A DNA stretch of 34,137 nucleotides from Spartobacteria bacterium (GTDB lineage: Bacteria > Verrucomicrobiota > Verrucomicrobiia > Chthoniobacterales > UBA10450): assembly GCA_003169695.1 (NCBI GenBank), contig PNAS01000047.1, positions 1 through 34,137 on the forward strand, read 5' to 3'. The notes under the pieces are model-generated. The model made no database searches and was not told the origin of the DNA. It saw only the letters and a program-made list of their open reading frames with translations. Below are positions 1 to 8,529 of this stretch, piece after piece (the stretch's first letter is position 1; every line of letters starts with the position of its first letter). The position numbers were made by a program, and so were the translations under genes.

Positions 1-207
1 TGATTGAAGTCTACGATCGCGGGACGCCGTAGCGAGGCTTCCAGCGGCGCTTGGTTTCACCTTTGCCGGTTGGCGCAAGTATAAGTCAGTCGTCGGCTGG
101 GCAAAGACTACTTCGCCATTTGGACGCGCTCCGGCCTCCGACGCCATAGTTGCTCGCGCGAACGTTGTTGCGTATCATAGGCGGCGCTTGGAAACGGGCG
201 TTCACAC
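1..207. other. Leading non-coding stretch with a candidate promoter
   Basis: No convincing gene was seen here; the open frames on the minus strand are shadows. A possible sigma-70-like promoter for the following gene is TTGCTC at 150-155 and TATCAT at 173-178 with a 17-base spacer. It was found by eye only, so it is weak. No strong Shine-Dalgarno precedes the ATG at 208. Confidence 0.3.
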
Positions 208-642
208 ATGCAAAAAATAGGATTCGCCGAAGCTCTTGATTCGATCGTGGCCAGCGATCCGCGCTATCAGCGCGATGCGTATGTTTTTTTGCGCGATGCG
301 CTCGATTACACCACGAAGCAACAAAAGAAGACAAAGGGCGCGTCGGTGCGTCACGTCGCTGGCCCCGAATTGCTCGAAGGCGTGCGCCAATACGCACTCA
401 AGGAATTCGGGCCGATGGTCGTAACGGTCTTGTCGTACTGGGGAATTCGATCCTGCGAAGACGTGGGACACATGGTCTTTAATCTGATCGGCGCCGGGAT
501 TTTCGGCAAAACCGAGGAAGATTCGATCGATGACTTCAAGAACGTCTTTGATTTTCACGAAGCCTTTGTGAAACCTTTCGAGCCTGCAAAGCCTCCTCAC
601 CCAGAGGTGCCACTTGGTCTGCCCGCGCCCAAACTTTCCTGA
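208..642 (+). CDS. Minf_1886-like conserved protein (Verrucomicrobia/Planctomycetes family)
   Basis: A 144-residue soluble protein with no signal peptide or membrane segment. It resembles the Minf_1886 family (TIGR04138), which averages about 145 residues, is largely restricted to Verrucomicrobia and Planctomycetes, and has no known function. Seen in the sequence: the early motif FAEALDSIVASDPRYQRDAY, a mid-protein GPMVVTVLSYWGIRSCEDVG block, a DFHEAF segment, and a proline-rich tail. It lies 17 bases upstream of the M16 peptidase GTG start and probably heads a short plus-strand operon running to 3722. Family assignment is from memory of the motif pattern; function is unknown. Confidence 0.8.
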   Translation: MQKIGFAEALDSIVASDPRYQRDAYVFLRDALDYTTKQQKKTKGASVRHVAGPELLEGVRQYALKEFGPMVVTVLSYWGIRSCEDVGHMVFNLIGAGIFGKTEEDSIDDFKNVFDFHEAFVKPFEPAKPPHPEVPLGLPAPKLS

Positions 643-659
643 ATCGAGCCGCGCCGCGC

Positions 660-3278
660 GTGGCGCTCTTGCCCGCCTGTATGTTGACCGCCCATCTTAA
701 AGCCGCCCCGCCCGAGAGTACCGCCGGCATTATCTTCCCGCCCAGTTCTGCGCAAGAACGTGTTCTGCCCAATGGACTCACCGTCATTGTGCAGGAGGAT
801 CGCAGCGCGCCGGTCGTTAGTGTGCAGGCGTGGTGCGGCACCGGCAGCATCGACGAGAACGAGCATCTCGGCGCCGGGCTGTCGCACATTCTCGAGCATA
901 TGCTTTTCAAGGGAACGAAAACACGCAGGTCGAGCACGATCGCCCAAAAAATCCAGGATGTGGGCGGTTACATCAACGCCTACACGTCGTTCGATCGGAC
1001 GGTTTACTGGATCGATGCGCCGAAAGCCGGCACGAGCGTTGCCCTCGATATTTTGTCCGATACTATGATGAATTCCACGCTCCCGCAGGAAGAATACGCG
1101 AAGGAACAGGAAGTGATCCGGCGCGAATTTGCGATGGGCCTGGATGACCCTGACCGGATGGCGGGACAATTGCTTTTCGCGACCGCGTTTCAGCGCCATC
1201 CCTACCGGTTGCCGGTGATCGGGCAGTTGGAAATTTTCAACCAGCTCACGCAGGAGCAGGTGATGCAGTATTACAAGACGCGTTACGTGCCGAACAATCT
1301 CACCTTCATCGTCGTGGGAGATGTCGATACGGACGCGGTCTATCAGCAGCTCGGCGCTTTCTTCAAGGATTACCCCGCGAAATCGCTCCAGCCGGTTTAT
1401 ATCCCGAGTGAGCCGCCGCAACTCGGGCCACGCGTCGTTCACCAGGAATTTGCGACGGAGCTGACCCGACTTTCGCTCGCGTGGCATATTCCGGAAATCA
1501 CGCATCCCGACGTTCCGGCGCTCGACCTCCTCTCCACCATTCTCGGTGATGGCCGCAGCTCGCGCCTCTATCAGCGCGTGCGTGAAGAGGCTGGACTCGC
1601 CTTTGGTGTCTCGGCGTTTTCCTACACGCCGGGTGATCCGGGATTGCTTGGAATCGACGCAACGGTTGAGCCGGCGAAGCGGGAAGCGACCCAAGCGCTC
1701 GTCCTGAAAATCCTTGAAGAGATCAAACAGGCGGGCGTCACGTCCGACGAGCTCGCCAAGGCCAAGAAGATTTCCCTGAGCCATCACCTTGGATCGCTCA
1801 CCACGATGCGCGGTCAGGCGTCGGACCTTGGTTCAAACTGGTTCCTGACGCGGAATCTCAATTTCACCCGCGACTATCTCGCCGTCGTCCAAAAAATTAC
1901 GCCGGAAGACATTCGCCGTGTCGTGGGCAAGTATCTCACGAGCGATAACCTGACGATCGTCTCACTAGATCCGAAAGGCGCTCTCGCGGCGAAGACCGAA
2001 ACAACCAAGCCGATCGTCGCGGGGGAGATCCAAAAAATCGAGCTTTCAAACGGAATGCGCCTCCTGGTTCGTGAAGATCCGCGCCTGCCATTGGTCTCGA
2101 TGGTGGCGGTTTTTCGCGGCGGACTTTTAGCTGAGACGCCGCGGACAAATGGCATCACGCGCTTGATGGCGAAGGTGCTTCTCAAAGGCACAAAGACGCG
2201 GACCGCCGAGCAGATCGCCGACACGATCGAGGCCGTCGGCGGTAGCATTGGCAGCGATGCCGGCAACAATAGTTTCAGCATTTCGCTCGATGTTACGCAG
2301 CCGGATTTCACATTGGGGGCGGAGTTGCTCTCGGATGTTTTGCTCAACCCGACGATGCCGGAGAAAGCGATCATGCGCGAAAAAGAGGTTCAGCTCGCTG
2401 GGATCAAGGAAGACGAAGAGCAATTGACGACCGTCGCCCGCAATATCTTGCGCGAAGCGCTTTTTCCCAAGCACCCCTACGCACTCCGCGGCAAGGGCTC
2501 CGTGCAATCGGTCGCGAAATTAACCCAAAAAGACTTAATGGAGTTCCGCGACCGGTATCTCGTCGCCAGAAACGGCGTTATTTCCGTTTTCGGGAACGTC
2601 ACGGCCGCGGCAGTAAGACAGATTTTCGAGCAGGCGCTCAGCGGAATGAAATCAGGCCAGCTCGCGCTGACTGATGCTCCGAAGCCAGCGCCGCTGGCCA
2701 AGACCATCCCCGTCGAAAGTTTGAAGGACAAAGCGCAGGGCGTGATCATGGTCGGCTATCGTGGCGCGGACATGTTCAGTTCTGATCGATACGCGCTTGA
2801 ATTGATCGACGAAGCCAGCAGCGATTTGGGCTCGCGGTTCTTTGTTCGCATCCGCGAGCAAATGGGCCTGGCATATTACGTCGGCGCCAGCCAAATGCAG
2901 GGGCTCGTCCCCGGGCTTTTTTTGTTTTATCTCGGGACGGATCCGCAAAAAATCGAGAAGGTGAAAACAGCGTTGCTCGACGAAATCAATAAACTCGCCG
3001 CGGAAGGCCTGACAAATGACGAGCTACTCCGCGCGAAGAAGAAGTTGCTCGGCCAAATGCAGATCGCTAATCAGAGCAACGATTCCTTCGGATACATGGC
3101 GGCGCTCGATGAGCTCTACGGACTCGGCTTCGCTCATTACAAAACGCTCGAGCGCGACGTGGAAGCGGTCACGCTGGAGGATGTGAAACGCGTCGCCGCG
3201 AAATATTTTCAGAAACAACCGTACGTGCTCGCGACCGTGCGGCCGCCCGAAAAACCAAACGCGCCGAAAGGGAATTAA
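660..3278 (+). CDS. M16 family zinc metallopeptidase, two-domain (pitrilysin/processing-peptidase type)
   Basis: An 872-residue protein made of two tandem M16 units. The N-terminal unit carries the inverted zinc motif HILEH (residues 76-80), and a further glutamate (E156) falls exactly 76 residues later, as in HxxEHx(76)E, so it should be catalytic. The second unit (from about residue 455) has the same fold signals, but the zinc motif position reads ITRLMAK, so it is a non-catalytic partner. It contains the usual C-terminal arginine/tyrosine stretch around RIREQMGLAYYVG. M16 enzymes of this layout degrade peptides, usually in the periplasm. The start is uncertain: GTG at 660 or the in-frame ATG at 681. 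The N-terminus (ALLPACMLTAHLKAA) could be part of a signal peptide starting slightly upstream. The stop is three bases from the next gene. Confidence 0.92.
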   Translation: MALLPACMLTAHLKAAPPESTAGIIFPPSSAQERVLPNGLTVIVQEDRSAPVVSVQAWCGTGSIDENEHLGAGLSHILEHMLFKGTKTRRSSTIAQKIQDVGGYINAYTSFDRTVYWIDAPKAGTSVALDILSDTMMNSTLPQEEYAKEQEVIRREFAMGLDDPDRMAGQLLFATAFQRHPYRLPVIGQLEIFNQLTQEQVMQYYKTRYVPNNLTFIVVGDVDTDAVYQQLGAFFKDYPAKSLQPVYIPSEPPQLGPRVVHQEFATELTRLSLAWHIPEITHPDVPALDLLSTILGDGRSSRLYQRVREEAGLAFGVSAFSYTPGDPGLLGIDATVEPAKREATQALVLKILEEIKQAGVTSDELAKAKKISLSHHLGSLTTMRGQASDLGSNWFLTRNLNFTRDYLAVVQKITPEDIRRVVGKYLTSDNLTIVSLDPKGALAAKTETTKPIVAGEIQKIELSNGMRLLVREDPRLPLVSMVAVFRGGLLAETPRTNGITRLMAKVLLKGTKTRTAEQIADTIEAVGGSIGSDAGNNSFSISLDVTQPDFTLGAELLSDVLLNPTMPEKAIMREKEVQLAGIKEDEEQLTTVARNILREALFPKHPYALRGKGSVQSVAKLTQKDLMEFRDRYLVARNGVISVFGNVTAAAVRQIFEQALSGMKSGQLALTDAPKPAPLAKTIPVESLKDKAQGVIMVGYRGADMFSSDRYALELIDEASSDLGSRFFVRIREQMGLAYYVGASQMQGLVPGLFLFYLGTDPQKIEKVKTALLDEINKLAAEGLTNDELLRAKKKLLGQMQIANQSNDSFGYMAALDELYGLGFAHYKTLERDVEAVTLEDVKRVAAKYFQKQPYVLATVRPPEKPNAPKGN

Positions 3279-3281
3279 GTT

Positions 3282-3722
3282 ATGGCCGAAGTTCAGACCA
3301 GCACGCAATCGGGAGAGCTTTCCCAGCGTTTCATTGAATTTGTCATGATGCAGGCGCAAAACGCCGCGCTCTTTCTCGGCCAGATTCCGAACCCGCAAAC
3401 CGGGCAGGGCGAAGTCAATCTGGAGCTGGCGAAAATGTTCATCGATCAGCTCGGGATGATCCAGGAAAAGACGCGCGGGAACCTGACGAACGAGGAAACG
3501 GCCGTGCTGCGGAACACGCTTACTAATCTCCAAATGGCGTTTGTGGAAGTGTCGCAACAATCCCGGGGTGAAATCCCCGCTGCTTCACCGCAGCCAGCGC
3601 CGCCGGCTCCGCCGGATGAACCCGCCGTAACGTCAGTTCCTGCCGAACCAAGTACTGCGCCCGTGACTCCCCAGGCGGAAACGGAATCGCGCAAGAAGTT
3701 CACGAAGAGCTACGGCGCGTAG
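3282..3722 (+). CDS. DUF1844 domain protein
   Basis: A 146-residue protein. Residues 10-95 match the DUF1844 pattern: a helical domain with FIEFVMMQAQNAALFLGQIP, then LELAKMFIDQLGMIQEKTRG and NLTNEETAVLRNTLTNLQM. The C-terminal third is low-complexity Pro/Ala/Glu and likely disordered. The family is common in Verrucomicrobia, Planctomycetes and Acidobacteria; its function is not established. It starts three bases after the M16 peptidase stop, so the two are almost certainly co-transcribed and perhaps translationally coupled. Confidence 0.85.
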   Translation: MAEVQTSTQSGELSQRFIEFVMMQAQNAALFLGQIPNPQTGQGEVNLELAKMFIDQLGMIQEKTRGNLTNEETAVLRNTLTNLQMAFVEVSQQSRGEIPAASPQPAPPAPPDEPAVTSVPAEPSTAPVTPQAETESRKKFTKSYGA

Positions 3723-3742
3723 ATCGGCGGCACGAAGCCGTT

Positions 3743-3904
3743 TGTCATCCCGAGCCGCGCAGGCGGCGAGGAGCCCCACACCCGCAGTGGGGGATTAGCT
3801 TACGCCCTCCAACGACGTCGCCATGGACTGCGTGCCCTTGGTGCAGGCAAGCGGGTTAGCAATTGTGGGGTCCCTCGCCATCTGCGCGGCTCGGGAAGAC
3901 ACGC
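3743..3904. repeat. Inverted pair of GTCATCCCGAGCC-type repeats
   Basis: A left copy (3743 to about 3790, starting TGTCATCCCGAGCCGCGCAG) and an inverted right copy (3865-3904, ending CTGCGCGGCTCGGGAAGAC) flank about 75 bases of unremarkable DNA. The same sequence family recurs as another inverted pair at 13862-13905 and 13987-14022. The right copy lies inside the longest open frame of the topoisomerase and argues that the upstream part of that frame is not coding. Confidence 0.75.
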
Positions 3905-3982
3905 AACCGCGCAGCGTGGGCATTTTCTTGCGCGTTGCGAATCAATTGCAGCCTTCCGCTCTGCCGCGCACGTATTGCTTAC

Positions 3983-5098
3983 GTGGCGACATCTGCTTCT
4001 AAAATTCGGAAAGAAAAAAAGAAAATTGTAGAGATCGAGGTCGTTACCGACCCGATCGAAGTGGCGGAAGACGCCGGCCTGCGATACGTGAGCGACGACC
4101 AACCTGGCTACACGCGAAAACCAAAAGGCGACGACTTCGAGTATTTCGACACGGACGGCAAACTGATTCGTGACGAAACCCGCTTCTTGCGCATCCGTCG
4201 ACTCGCGATTCCGCCTGCTTACAAGAACGTCTGGATTTGTCCGTCGACGAACGGGCATATTCAGGCCACCGCCCGCGATGCGCGCGGCCGAAAGCAATAT
4301 CGTTATCATGAGCGCTGGCGTGAGGCGCGTGCCGAAAACAAATATGATCGCATGCTCGTTTTCGGCCATGCGCTGCCGAAAATTCGCCGCCAGGTGAACA
4401 AGGATATGGGGCTGCGCGACCTGCCGCGAAGCAAGGTATTGGCGACGGTCGTGCACCTGCTCGGACGCACTTTTATTCGCATTGGGAACGAGGAGTATGC
4501 GCGCGAAAACAAATCATTTGGCCTAACGACCATGCGGGACCGTCACGTCGACGTCAAAGGCGCGAAACTCAGCTTTAGTTTTCGTGGGAAAAGCGGCGTG
4601 AAGCATGAAATCGACGTCAACGATCGGCGGCTTGCGAACATCATCCGCAAGCTGCAAGATCTGCCCGGCCAGGACATCTTTCAGTACGAAGAAGAAACAG
4701 GTGAAGTGCGAAATGTGACTTCGCAGGACGTGAACGATTACCTGCACGAGATCACCGACGAAGAGTTCACCGCGAAAGACTTTCGCACGTGGGCGGGGAC
4801 GGTGCTTACGGCGATGGCGCTCAATGGACAGGGGCCGGCTGAGAACGAGACGGAGGCGAAAAAGAACATCAAAGATGCGATCGCAGCGGTTTCAAAAATA
4901 CTCGGCAATACGCCTGCCATTTGCCGGAAATGTTACGTGCATCCCGTCGTGCTGGAATCTTATCTCGACGGCGACATGATCGAAGGGCTCAAGCAAAAGA
5001 CTGAAGAAGCTCTCTCGGAAAATCTGGAAGACCTGCGGGCGGAGGAAGCCGCCGTGATGTCGTTCCTCCAGGAGAAATTGGCGAAATTGGAAGCGTGA
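3983..5098 (+). CDS. DNA topoisomerase IB (poxvirus/bacterial type)
   Basis: Type IB topoisomerase, which relaxes supercoils by nicking one strand through a 3'-phosphotyrosine link. Starting at GTG 3983 the protein has 371 residues, the usual bacterial size. The catalytic pentad is largely visible (numbered from this start): R166 in FIRIGNEEY, K203 in FRGKSG, R268 in KDFRTWAG, and the nucleophile Y318 in CRKCYVHP. The DNA-binding core motif YHERWREARAENKYDR is present. The frame is open back to 3863, but that extension translates a palindromic repeat and is unlikely to be protein. It is convergent with mlaD (stop at 5181). The family is patchily distributed in bacteria and often transferred. 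Confidence 0.92.
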   Translation: MATSASKIRKEKKKIVEIEVVTDPIEVAEDAGLRYVSDDQPGYTRKPKGDDFEYFDTDGKLIRDETRFLRIRRLAIPPAYKNVWICPSTNGHIQATARDARGRKQYRYHERWREARAENKYDRMLVFGHALPKIRRQVNKDMGLRDLPRSKVLATVVHLLGRTFIRIGNEEYARENKSFGLTTMRDRHVDVKGAKLSFSFRGKSGVKHEIDVNDRRLANIIRKLQDLPGQDIFQYEEETGEVRNVTSQDVNDYLHEITDEEFTAKDFRTWAGTVLTAMALNGQGPAENETEAKKNIKDAIAAVSKILGNTPAICRKCYVHPVVLESYLDGDMIEGLKQKTEEALSENLEDLRAEEAAVMSFLQEKLAKLEA

Positions 5099-5180
5099 CG
5101 GAGGGATGGGCTCTGTCCCGTCCCATCTTGGGACGACACCCATTCAACTTCGCTCAGGCAGGCTCAGGTCGTCCCGCGAG
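5099..5180. repeat. Palindromic spacer between convergent genes
   Basis: The 82-base convergent spacer is rich in inverted repeats: a perfect arm pair GGGACGAC (5130-5137) / GTCGTCCC (5168-5175), and a local hairpin GATGGG...CCCATC just upstream. It may act as a bidirectional terminator or be a degenerate member of the small palindrome families seen elsewhere in the window. No T-run is seen, so the terminator role is only inferred. Confidence 0.4.
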
Positions 5181-6233
5181 TCAGCGTGTGCGCGGTGGGG
5201 GCGAAGGCGAAGGGCGGCGTTGCGCTTTGGTGGATTTCTTGGCGGTGATTGTATCTGGAGCGTTCGGGCCCTCCTCCGGGGATTTTTTCGTGCTGGGCCA
5301 GATCAATCGCCACGGCTGGCTCTTCACCGTTGCGGTCAACTCTTTCACGTTCTGGCCGCTCTCTTTGAGGTCCGGCCCCAGCTGGCTGAGATCGCCGATG
5401 ATCGACTTCAGCTTGTCGGACGACTCGCGAAAATTTTGCAACGTCATCTGGATATTGTCATTGCTCGACAAATCGGTGCTGATTTTCTCGATGTTCTTGA
5501 ACGCAATCGAGATGGAGCTGTCGCGCGCGGTCATGTTGGTCAAGTTCTCGGCGAACGTGCGCATTTGCGCGAGGGCCATGTTCAGCTGCGAGTATTCGTC
5601 GGTGATGCGGCTGAGGTTCTGCGCCGTGGTTTGAAGCTCTTTCAACGTGCCAGTGGCTTCGACCGCCACCGGCTTCACAATATCGAGCATCTTCGAGATC
5701 GCTTCGCCAAAATCGGGGACGCGTTCGCCGGCGAACATCTCCCCATCGTTGGCGCGGCCGGAGCTCTCCCTGCCCTGCGTAAAGTCGATGGCGATCTCGC
5801 CGAGGAGGCCAAGGGTAATAAGACGCGCCTTCGCGTCTTTGTAGACGCCCGCGCTTTTATCTACGCGGACATCGATGCGTGCTTCGTAGTTCGTCCTGGT
5901 CTCGAGCGGATTTGGCGTGGGGTTCGCCTTTGGTGTGGGTGTGGAGGGCGTATTGGGATCCGATGCGCGGAGCGCTTCCGCGGCGGCTTCCGCGCGTTGC
6001 GCCTCCTCTTTCGAAACCGGCGAGTACAATTTGTCGACCTGGCCGATCTTCCGGCCCGCGAGCAAGACAGGCGCTCCCAGTTTGATGCCGGCCGCGTTAT
6101 CGAGATAGATCCGGTAGGTGACCAGCGGACGGAAAAGGCCGGGCGCCCCGAGGAGGACAAGGATCCCCGTCAGGATTGCGACTGTCGCGAGCACCAGCAG
6201 CCCCGTCAGGATTTCATTTCGTTGCAATTGCAT
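5181..6233 (-). CDS. mlaD: MlaD-like MCE-domain lipid-binding subunit
   Basis: A 350-residue MCE protein, the membrane-anchored substrate-binding part of an Mla-type phospholipid ABC transporter. One N-terminal transmembrane helix (about residues 9-30) is followed by an MCE domain with AAGIKLGAPVLLAGRKIGQV and later AGVYKDAKARLITLGLLGE. Between these two halves sits a low-complexity Pro/Thr insert (about residues 75-115, SDPNTPSTPTPKANPTPNP). A helical region (about 180-320), probably coiled coil, follows. The tail is QPWRLIWPSTKK plus a basic proline-rich end. The ATG at 6233 overlaps the mlaF 3' end by 20 bases, so the three genes form one operon (mlaE-mlaF-mlaD). Confidence 0.88.
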   Translation of the reverse strand: MQLQRNEILTGLLVLATVAILTGILVLLGAPGLFRPLVTYRIYLDNAAGIKLGAPVLLAGRKIGQVDKLYSPVSKEEAQRAEAAAEALRASDPNTPSTPTPKANPTPNPLETRTNYEARIDVRVDKSAGVYKDAKARLITLGLLGEIAIDFTQGRESSGRANDGEMFAGERVPDFGEAISKMLDIVKPVAVEATGTLKELQTTAQNLSRITDEYSQLNMALAQMRTFAENLTNMTARDSSISIAFKNIEKISTDLSSNDNIQMTLQNFRESSDKLKSIIGDLSQLGPDLKESGQNVKELTATVKSQPWRLIWPSTKKSPEEGPNAPDTITAKKSTKAQRRPSPSPPPRTR

Positions 6234-7005
6234 CTTTGCTTCCTTCCAGAATGGGTCCTTCAGTGCTTCCGCTCAAGAACTGGGCGACCACGGGGTTCTT
6301 TGATCGTTTGAATTCCTCGGCTTCTCCCTCTTCAATGATTTTGCCCTGGTAGAGCATAGCCATTCGTGTGCCGATGCGAAAGGCGCTGTCCATTTCATGC
6401 GTGACAATGATCGAGGTGACCTTCGATTTTTCGGTTAGGCTGATGATCAACTCATTGATGACGGATCCGATCACCGGATCGAGACCAGCCGAGGGTTCGT
6501 CGAAAAGAATGAGTTCTGGGTCCATGACCAAAGCGCGCGCCAGGCTTACCCGCTTTTTCATGCCGCCGCTCAGCTCGGATGGCATTTGCTCCTTGGCGTC
6601 GGTCATACCGACGAGAGCGAGTTTTTCATCGACAATTTTATCAATCTCGGCGCGCGACTTGTCCGTCAATTCCTCCAGCGGAAGAGCGACATTGTCCCGA
6701 ACGTTGCGCGAACTCAGAAGCGCCGAATACTGATACACCATCCCAATTCGCGACCGGATCTGCTGCAGCTTGCGCCGCTGGAGTCGCGAAATTTCAAACT
6801 GCTTGAAAAAGACCGATCCGGCGGCGGGCTGTAAAATGCCGAGAATCAAACGCAGGATGGTGCTCTTGCCGCTCCCGCTTTGGCCCATGATGACGAGGCG
6901 CTCCAGCGGTTCCACTCTAAGCGAGACGCCCGTGAGCACTTTTTTTTCCTCGAAGTTCAACGCGACGTCGCGCAGCTCGACCACATACGGAGAAGGCGCG
7001 CTCAC
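6214..7005 (-). CDS. mlaF: MlaF-like ABC transporter ATPase
   Basis: A 263-residue ATP-binding subunit of the Mla lipid transporter, on the cytoplasmic face of the inner membrane. All ABC motifs are present: Walker A GQSGSGKST (41-49), Q-loop in MVYQYSALLSS, signature LSGGMKKRVSLARAL, Walker B LILFDEPSAGLDP and the switch histidine in IVTHEMDSAF. The LSGGMKKR form is characteristic of the MlaF/TTG2A branch. The start is GTG at 7005, overlapping the mlaE stop (GTGA), which indicates translational coupling. Confidence 0.92.
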   Translation of the reverse strand: MSAPSPYVVELRDVALNFEEKKVLTGVSLRVEPLERLVIMGQSGSGKSTILRLILGILQPAAGSVFFKQFEISRLQRRKLQQIRSRIGMVYQYSALLSSRNVRDNVALPLEELTDKSRAEIDKIVDEKLALVGMTDAKEQMPSELSGGMKKRVSLARALVMDPELILFDEPSAGLDPVIGSVINELIISLTEKSKVTSIIVTHEMDSAFRIGTRMAMLYQGKIIEEGEAEEFKRSKNPVVAQFLSGSTEGPILEGSKDAIATK

Positions 7006-7856
7006 GTGGGAAAAAAGACGGTGTAAACGATGTTAAAGAGCGTGTCGAAGCCGATCACAGTCGTGATGGCGGTGACGACGCTCGAAGTAGTGGATGTGCC
7101 GACGCCAGCAGCGCCGCCCTTCACGCTCAAACCGCGGTAGCAGGCAATGGCGCCGATGAGCATGCCGAAAAGAAAACTCTTCATCACTCCGGTAATGATG
7201 TCACGAATGAGCAGCGCATTGAGCACGAGGTCGTTAAAATAAACGAAAGCGATATTGAAATACGCGCGGGAGATGAGGGCAGTCGCGATGATTGCGGCCA
7301 CGCTTGAAACCACCGAGAGGCATGGCATGAGGGCGAAGAGCGCGAGCATTCGCGGCGCGACCAGAAAGCGGAGCGGGCTAATGCCCATCGCTTCGATCGC
7401 TTCCACTTCCTCGGACACTCGCATCGTGCCCAGCTCCGCGGTGTAGGCTGCACCAATCCGCGCGGCCAGCATGATCCCGGTCATGAGCGGTCCGAGCTCC
7501 CGCGTGAACGAGATGGCCACCAATCCCGGAACCAGCCGTTCGGTACCGAAGCGTTGCAATTGATAGCCGGTCAATAACGCCATCGTCAGTCCGAGAAAAA
7601 ACGAGACCATCGCCACGAGCGGGATGGAACCGACGCCGGCGCGTTCGGTGTGGCGAAAAAAACTCGCAGCCCGGAAGGGCGCGCGCCCGCGCCGCATGTT
7701 GTCCATCGTGTCCGTGACAGTTTGGATGATGAACCAGAACATGCCGCCGATCTCGCGCAGGAAGCCGCGCCCCTTTTGCCCAATTTCCTGCACGACAACG
7801 ACCGGGTTGGTCTCGATGGGCCCGCTCGAGTCTGCATTGCGATTCTCTTCGGCCAT
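7002..7856 (-). CDS. mlaE: MlaE-like lipid ABC transporter permease
   Basis: A 284-residue polytopic permease of the MlaE family, the transmembrane core of the Mla phospholipid transporter. Seen: an N-terminal hydrophilic stretch, then hydrophobic helices, with the family-typical segment ELGPLMTGIMLAARIGAAY followed by ELGTMRVSEEVEAIEAMG. A conserved GLSVKGGAAGVGTSTTSSVV loop and a last helix lie at the C-terminus. It is first in the operon, and its upstream region (7857-7977) is shared with the 5' end of a truncated asparaginase gene on the other strand. No strong Shine-Dalgarno was seen. Confidence 0.92.
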   Translation of the reverse strand: MAEENRNADSSGPIETNPVVVVQEIGQKGRGFLREIGGMFWFIIQTVTDTMDNMRRGRAPFRAASFFRHTERAGVGSIPLVAMVSFFLGLTMALLTGYQLQRFGTERLVPGLVAISFTRELGPLMTGIMLAARIGAAYTAELGTMRVSEEVEAIEAMGISPLRFLVAPRMLALFALMPCLSVVSSVAAIIATALISRAYFNIAFVYFNDLVLNALLIRDIITGVMKSFLFGMLIGAIACYRGLSVKGGAAGVGTSTTSSVVTAITTVIGFDTLFNIVYTVFFPT

Positions 7857-7977
7857 GTTCAGGTGGAAGTTGCCCCAGTTCCCTCACGTGCAAAGAGAAA
7901 ATCCCCCAGTATTCTCGCGCTCGCAGGGGTCTTATCGCGCGCGCGGAAAGAAAAATAAGCTGGGATGCGAGTCGGTC

Positions 7978-8469
7978 ATGCGTCAAAAGCGAATCAAGAC
8001 AAACATGCAAACTAGGGAAGGGGAGAGTGGAAAGGAATTCGTCGTTTCCGATCAGGATCGGCATGGGACGCTCGGCGCTGTGGCATTGGATCGGGCAGGG
8101 AATCTTGCCACGGCGACTTCTACCGGCGGAAATACAAACAAGAGACCAGGACGTCTCGGCGCCACGCCCATTATTGAAGCGGGCACGTACGCAAACAATC
8201 AAACTTGCGCGATGTCGGCAACGGGAGACGGGGAATATTTCATGCGTCTTGTGGCCGGCCACGAGATCTCAGCTTTGATGGAACATCGCGCGATGCCGCT
8301 GGAGAGGGCGGCGCAAGCTGTCATCCCCAAGATTACAGACCTCGGCGGCGCCGGTGGATTGATCGCGATCGGCAAGGACGGGAATATTTCGCTTCCCTTC
8401 AACACCGCTGGGATGTATCGGGGCCACGTCAATTCGATCGGCCAGACGGTCATTGAGATCTACAAATAG
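7978..8469 (+). pseudogene. 5'-truncated isoaspartyl peptidase / L-asparaginase (beta-subunit half only)
   Basis: The readable protein from ATG 7978 (163 residues) matches only the beta subunit of plant-type (Ntn-hydrolase) isoaspartyl peptidase/asparaginase. It has HGTLGAVALDRAGNLATATS with the would-be nucleophile Thr31, then TSTGGNTNKRPGRLG, GTYANNQTCAMSATGDGE, GGAGGLIAIGKDGNISLPFN and GMYRG near the end. The roughly 170-180-residue alpha subunit, which must be present for folding and autocleavage, is absent: the DNA upstream is the 5' end of mlaE on the opposite strand. The family aspartate after GRVG (D210 in the E. coli enzyme) reads alanine here (GRLGATP). This supports a decayed deletion remnant. 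The downstream reading frame is nonetheless intact to a normal C-terminus. Confidence 0.8.
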
Positions 8470-8529
8470 AGCGCATTTTCGCTGACGAGAATCGCGTTCC
8501 GACAATTTTTACGGGACCGCTGAACGACC

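Noticed and set aside
597..1787. A 396-residue minus-strand open frame across the M16 peptidase
   Set aside because: It lies fully opposite a gene with clear catalytic motifs and reads as arginine-rich low-similarity sequence, as expected of an antisense shadow in GC-rich DNA.
3863..3982. Extended N-terminus of the topoisomerase
   Set aside because: The extra 40 codons translate a palindromic repeat that also occurs in non-coding gaps, and the protein from GTG 3983 already has the normal family length.
5106..6311. A 401-residue plus-strand open frame opposite mlaD
   Set aside because: It is the antisense of a recognised MCE-domain gene and of the overlapping mlaF end; no domain pattern is visible.
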